From Candidatus Accumulibacter proximus (lineage in GTDB: Bacteria > Pseudomonadota > Gammaproteobacteria > Burkholderiales > Rhodocyclaceae): DNA of 64,000 nucleotides. The notes beneath the pieces were generated by a model, which saw only the letters and a list, made by a program, of their open reading frames with translations, was not told where the DNA came from and ran no database searches. Made by a program: the position numbers and the translations under genes. The stretch's first letter is position 1. Every line of letters begins with the position of its first letter. Below, one piece after another: positions 60,825 to 64,000 of this stretch. The stretch is from assembly GCA_016709675.1 (NCBI GenBank), contig JADJMH010000037.1, positions 1 through 64,000 of the forward strand. The letters are read 5' to 3'.

Positions 60825-62384
60825 ATGGCTAACAGGAAGTTCGAAATGTACGAGATACGACAAATCATCCAGCGCTTGAGACTGGGCGAGAGCAATCGCG
60901 CGGTCGCCCGATCGCAACGGGTCGGGCGCGACACGGTCGCGCAGCTACGAGACCTCGCGGCCAGCCAGAACTGGCTGGATGCGACGGGCCCGATGCCTGA
61001 CGATGCCACAATTGCCCTGCATTACCGGACCACTGGCAAAGGGGCAAACGAGGGTCCGATCAAGAATCCGAGCCATGTGTCGACGGTGGAGCCCTTTCGC
61101 GAGGACGTTCTGGCGTGGCACAGACAGGGCATCCAGGTCAGCAGCATCCGCCAGGCATTGGCTCGCCAGCATGGCTACGACGGGAGCGTTCACGCCCTCT
61201 ACCGGTTCATTCGGCGGGAAGCCCCCGACGCGCCAGTGGCGACGGTGATGCTCGACTTTGCCGTCGGCGAACAGGCCCAAGTGGACTTTGGCTCAGGACC
61301 GCTGATCACCGACCGGCACTCCGACGAAGTCTTCAAGACCTGGTTCTTCGTCATGACCCTGGCCTGGAGCCGACACCAGTACGCCGAGCTGGTTCGGAAT
61401 CAGAGCGTCGAAACCTGGCTGGCCTGTCACCGTCACGCCTTCGAGTGGTTCAACGGCGTGCCGCGCAAGGTTCGCATCGATAACCCGAAATGCGCCATCA
61501 CGCGTGCCTGCTACTACGAGCCGACCGTGCAGCGCGCCTACGGGGAACTCGCTCTTGGCTACGCCTTCGTGATCGACCCCTGTCCGGTCGCGGACCCCGC
61601 CAAGAAGGGCCGCGTCGAGGCGGGCGTCAAATATGTCAAGCGCAACTTCATGCCGCTGCGCGAGTTCCATAGCCTGGCGCACGCCAATGAGCAGTTGCAG
61701 ACCTGGGTCCGGGACGAGGCGGGAAACCGGATACACGGGAGCACGCGCGAGCGGCCACTCAAGCGGTTCAATGAAACAGAGCAGGCCCTCTTGCAGCCGC
61801 TGCCGGCCATCGCCCCGGCTTGCCCGACCTGGGCCAAGGCGAAACTGCATGGCAACTGTCATGTCCAGCACGAGTACTGCCAGTATTCCGCGCCGTTTCG
61901 CCTGATCCACCAGACGCTCTGGCTGGAGATCACGCCGGATGCGCTGCGCATCTATCAGGAGCATGAGCTGGTCGCGATCCATCCGCGCCTGTTCAAGCGC
62001 GGGGACCATTCCACCGTACAGGATCACCTGCCACCCCATGCCCAGGCCTACTTCATGCGCGATCCGCAGTGGTGCCTGGCGCGGGCCATGACCATCGGGC
62101 CGGCCTGTCTGGCGGTGGTCGAGAGCCTGTTCGCCAACCGCGTGCTCGACCACCTGCGCGCCGCCCAGGGGCTCCTTCGACTCGGCGACCAGTTCGGACG
62201 CGGCCGACTGGACGCGGCCTGTAGTCGTGCGCTGAACTTTGGCACGCCAAGCTATCGCACGATCAAGCAGATCCTCAATACCGGGCTCGATCAGCAACCC
62301 GAACTGATCGAGTCACCCGCGCTGGAAGCGCCTTATCTGGACGGGGGCCGCTTTAGCCGAAGTCCTGCCGACTCTCTACATTGA
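60825..62384 (+). CDS. istA: IS21-family transposase IstA
   Basis: 519 residues, intact. HTH at the N-terminus (MYEIRQIIQRLRLGESNRAV, ARSQRVGRDTVAQLRDL), second HTH (DVLAWHRQGIQVSSIRQALA), then the DDE integrase core with LDFAVGEQAQVDFGSGPLIT, RKVRIDNPKCAI and DPAKKGRVEAGVKYVKRNF carrying the final Glu, and the C-terminal SAPFRLIHQTLWLEITPDAL. Start ATG at 60825 (MANRKFEMYE) is preceded by CGGGGGCAG. IstA acts with IstB to cut and join the element ends. Confidence 0.92.
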   Translation: MANRKFEMYEIRQIIQRLRLGESNRAVARSQRVGRDTVAQLRDLAASQNWLDATGPMPDDATIALHYRTTGKGANEGPIKNPSHVSTVEPFREDVLAWHRQGIQVSSIRQALARQHGYDGSVHALYRFIRREAPDAPVATVMLDFAVGEQAQVDFGSGPLITDRHSDEVFKTWFFVMTLAWSRHQYAELVRNQSVETWLACHRHAFEWFNGVPRKVRIDNPKCAITRACYYEPTVQRAYGELALGYAFVIDPCPVADPAKKGRVEAGVKYVKRNFMPLREFHSLAHANEQLQTWVRDEAGNRIHGSTRERPLKRFNETEQALLQPLPAIAPACPTWAKAKLHGNCHVQHEYCQYSAPFRLIHQTLWLEITPDALRIYQEHELVAIHPRLFKRGDHSTVQDHLPPHAQAYFMRDPQWCLARAMTIGPACLAVVESLFANRVLDHLRAAQGLLRLGDQFGRGRLDAACSRALNFGTPSYRTIKQILNTGLDQQPELIESPALEAPYLDGGRFSRSPADSLH

Positions 62385-62438
62385 GCCGACACGCGGCACC
62401 TCAATCCTCGCACCTTCATTCCCTGACGGAGTTCCCTC

Positions 62439-63239
62439 ATGAATCCCATGCCCCAACTCGAACCTCTCCTCAAGCAACTGCGCCTGTCCGGCATCCTCGA
62501 TTCACTCGACGCCAGAAACCGCCAGGCCATCGAGGCCAAACTGGCTTACACCGATTTCCTCGCGCTTCTGGTGCAAGACGAAATCGCCCGTCGCGATCAG
62601 CGCCAGTTCGCCCAGCGCCTGCGCAAGGCGCAGGTGGTCGGCGACAAGACCCTGGAACGTTTTGATTACACCCACAGTCCGTCGGTCAATCATGCCCTGA
62701 TCGCCGAACTGGCAACCTGCCGATTCGTCACCGAACATTCACCCGTTCTGATCGCCGGCCCCACCGGGACCGGCAAGTCACATCTCGTTCAGTCGCTCTG
62801 TCATTGTGCGCTGCGCGCCGGCCATGAGGTGTTGTTCATTTCGCACACCAAACTGCTGGCCCAGCTCCAGGCTGCCCGAGCCACCGACACGTTTGAGCGC
62901 AAGCTACGGCAACTGGCGCGCATCGATGTCCTCGCCATCGATGACTTCGGTTTGCGTCCCATGCGCTCACCGCAGGATGAGGATTTCCACGATCTCATCG
63001 ACGCACGCTACGAGCGGACCACCAGCTTGCTCACCAGCAATCTTCACTTCGACGAATGGGGTGCGGCATTTCCCAACAAGTTGATGGGGGCAGCAACGCT
63101 TGACCGCTTGCGCGACGGGGCCTATCGCATCGTCCTCGACGGCGAGACGCGGCGCAAGCCACGGCCGATGCCGGAAACGACCTCGGCCGCACGCATCCCG
63201 CCTGGCAAGGCGCCTGCACCCCTCCAGGCTGCCCGCTAG
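62439..63239 (+). CDS. istB: IS21-family helper ATPase IstB
   Basis: 266 residues, intact. AAA+ ATPase related to DnaC: HSPVLIAGPTGTGKSHLVQS (Walker A), LARIDVLAIDDFGLRPM (Walker B), RYERTTSLLTSNLHFDEWGA (sensor region) and MGAATLDRLRDGAYRIVLDG. N-terminal helices MPQLEPLLKQLRLSGILDSL. Follows istA by 54 bases. It stimulates IstA and guides target choice in this family. Confidence 0.93.
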   Translation: MNPMPQLEPLLKQLRLSGILDSLDARNRQAIEAKLAYTDFLALLVQDEIARRDQRQFAQRLRKAQVVGDKTLERFDYTHSPSVNHALIAELATCRFVTEHSPVLIAGPTGTGKSHLVQSLCHCALRAGHEVLFISHTKLLAQLQAARATDTFERKLRQLARIDVLAIDDFGLRPMRSPQDEDFHDLIDARYERTTSLLTSNLHFDEWGAAFPNKLMGAATLDRLRDGAYRIVLDGETRRKPRPMPETTSAARIPPGKAPAPLQAAR

Positions 63240-63563
63240 CACCCCCTCGCCCATCACCCCCTGGGGCGCTGCCCCAGACCCCGCACTCGCCGTGAGGCAG
63301 CCGCCGGGGATGAAAAAACTCCTCCCCGACAACTGCCTCCAGTGTCAGCGCCCTCCAGGCTGTCAAGGGGCTTTCGCGGCATAAACGCGCGAAGCACGCT
63401 TTTATTCCACGGTCCCCTGGACACCCTTCCGGACGCCAGTCTCCGGGTTTGCTAAAAACCAAAAAACAGCGTAAAAACTCACCCGTCCGAAACCGCAAAA
63501 CGACCACTTCTACTGGCCGCATTACGCCGCGATTCGGTGGCCGCATTAGGCCGCGATTTGACA
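63240..63563. other. Right end of the IS21 element, non-coding
   Basis: About 320 bases after istB, containing subterminal repeats (CGCATTACGCCGCGATTCGG type) near 63520-63560 and the right end. No gene. Confidence 0.6.
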
Positions 63564-64000
63564 CGCCACGGCCCTTCATCTGCTCGTAGTAGCCTCTCGA
63601 ACGAACGTCGCGCATGAAAAGCAGTATTTCCAGCGGCTTGACGTTGGTGCCGGTGGCAATCATGTCGACGGTGACAGCGATACGCGGGTTGTAGTCGTTG
63701 CGGAAACTGCTGAGGATGCTGTCCGGGTCTTCGTCGGCTTTGTAGGTGACTTTCTTGCAGAAGGCGTTGCCCTGTCCATATGCCTCGCGCACGATGTTGA
63801 TGATGTCGTCGGCGTGGCTGTCGGTCTTGGCGAAGATCAGGGTTTTCGGAACTTCGCGGCGCCTTGGGAAAAGCGTGGCTTCCACCGCCACCTTCATAGC
63901 CTGGATGACCTGTCGGATCTGGTTGGGGTTGACCACCGATCGATCCAACTCCTTGCCGGTATAAGGAGTGTCTTCCTCGGCTTCGGCCCAACGCTTCTTG
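63564..64000 (-). pseudogene. hsdR: hsdR 5'/central part, continues past the window end
   Basis: Open to the window edge: KKRWAEAEEDTPYTGKELDR, NPNQIRQVIQAMKVAVEATL, then helicase domain 2 motifs KTLIFAKTDSHADDIINIVR, NPRIAVTVDMIATGTNVKPL and RSRGYYEQMKGRG (motif VI). The IS21 end follows at once, adding a short foreign tail (SNRGLMRPPN...). N-terminal nuclease and helicase domain 1 lie outside. Interrupted, so the restriction enzyme should be inactive. Confidence 0.86.

Larger units (their letters stand above)
60676..63563. mobile_element. IS21-family element (2,888 bp) inside hsdR
   Basis: Ends: TGTTAATTCGCG on the left; the complement of the right end reads TGTCAAATCGCGGCC. Subterminal repeats are shared: GAATCGCGGCGCAATGAGGC (left, 60731-60750) and, on the complement of the right end, GAATCGCGGCGTAATGCGGC, each followed by CAGTAGAAG. 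Flanked by the 5-bp duplication CGCCA. Carries intact istA and istB in plus orientation. Excision rejoins hsdR exactly. Confidence 0.87.

Overview
The window is high-GC DNA with proteobacterial gene content. The mix of a FapA-like DUF342 protein, a DabA/DUF2309 cluster, an HDOD protein, a GntP permease, a giant LEPR-XLL protein with a BTAD regulator and many IS elements fits a betaproteobacterium. 'Candidatus Accumulibacter' or another Rhodocyclales member is my best guess; this is inference from gene content, not a search result.

Layout. (1) 1-12.4 kb is mostly ordinary chromosome: a DUF342 protein broken by one frameshift and running off the left edge, a transposase remnant, a glycine-zipper lipoprotein, an RluF-like pseudouridine synthase, an HDOD protein, a membrane spermidine-synthase-like protein, a GntP permease coupled to a substrate-binding protein, an M23 peptidase, a small secreted protein and an acylphosphatase. 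(2) 12.4-21.7 kb is a five-gene operon: a DabA-type (DUF2309) protein embedded among four NuoL/NuoM-like proton-channel subunits. It is probably an expanded DAB-type inorganic-carbon uptake complex. (3) 21.7-22.4 kb is a two-gene nucleotidyltransferase module. (4) 22.7-37.7 kb is one giant secreted-type gene (about 3,990 codons when restored) with an LEPR-XLL start, a PPC domain, glycine-rich tandem repeats and a cohesin-dockerin-cohesin C-terminus. An IS66-family element (31823-34844) splits it, with an 8-bp target duplication; removing the element rejoins the reading frame. A MalT/BTAD-type regulator lies upstream on the same strand.

(5) 41.4-51.3 kb is an accessory region: a DUF4338 (DruA-like) protein, a ParD/RelE-type and a PIN-type toxin-antitoxin pair, a zinc alcohol dehydrogenase, a truncated DUF2924/serine recombinase, an ISAzo13-type transposase, a decayed AlbA/Schlafen-type protein, a YbhB protein and an HTH/alpha-CTD/cupin fusion. 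(6) 51.7-55.3 kb is a sensor-PAS-GGDEF-EAL protein with a stop and a frameshift. (7) 56.3-64 kb is a type I restriction locus wrecked in two ways. hsdR is cut by an intact IS21 element (60676-63563, 5-bp target duplication, frame restored on removal). The start of hsdS is fused to an AAA ATPase that has lost its Walker A region. hsdM is intact.

One-base frameshifts, several next to homopolymers, recur in otherwise conserved genes and are densest in repeats and in the IS66 element. Some of the apparent pseudogenes may therefore be consensus errors of the assembly rather than real mutations.
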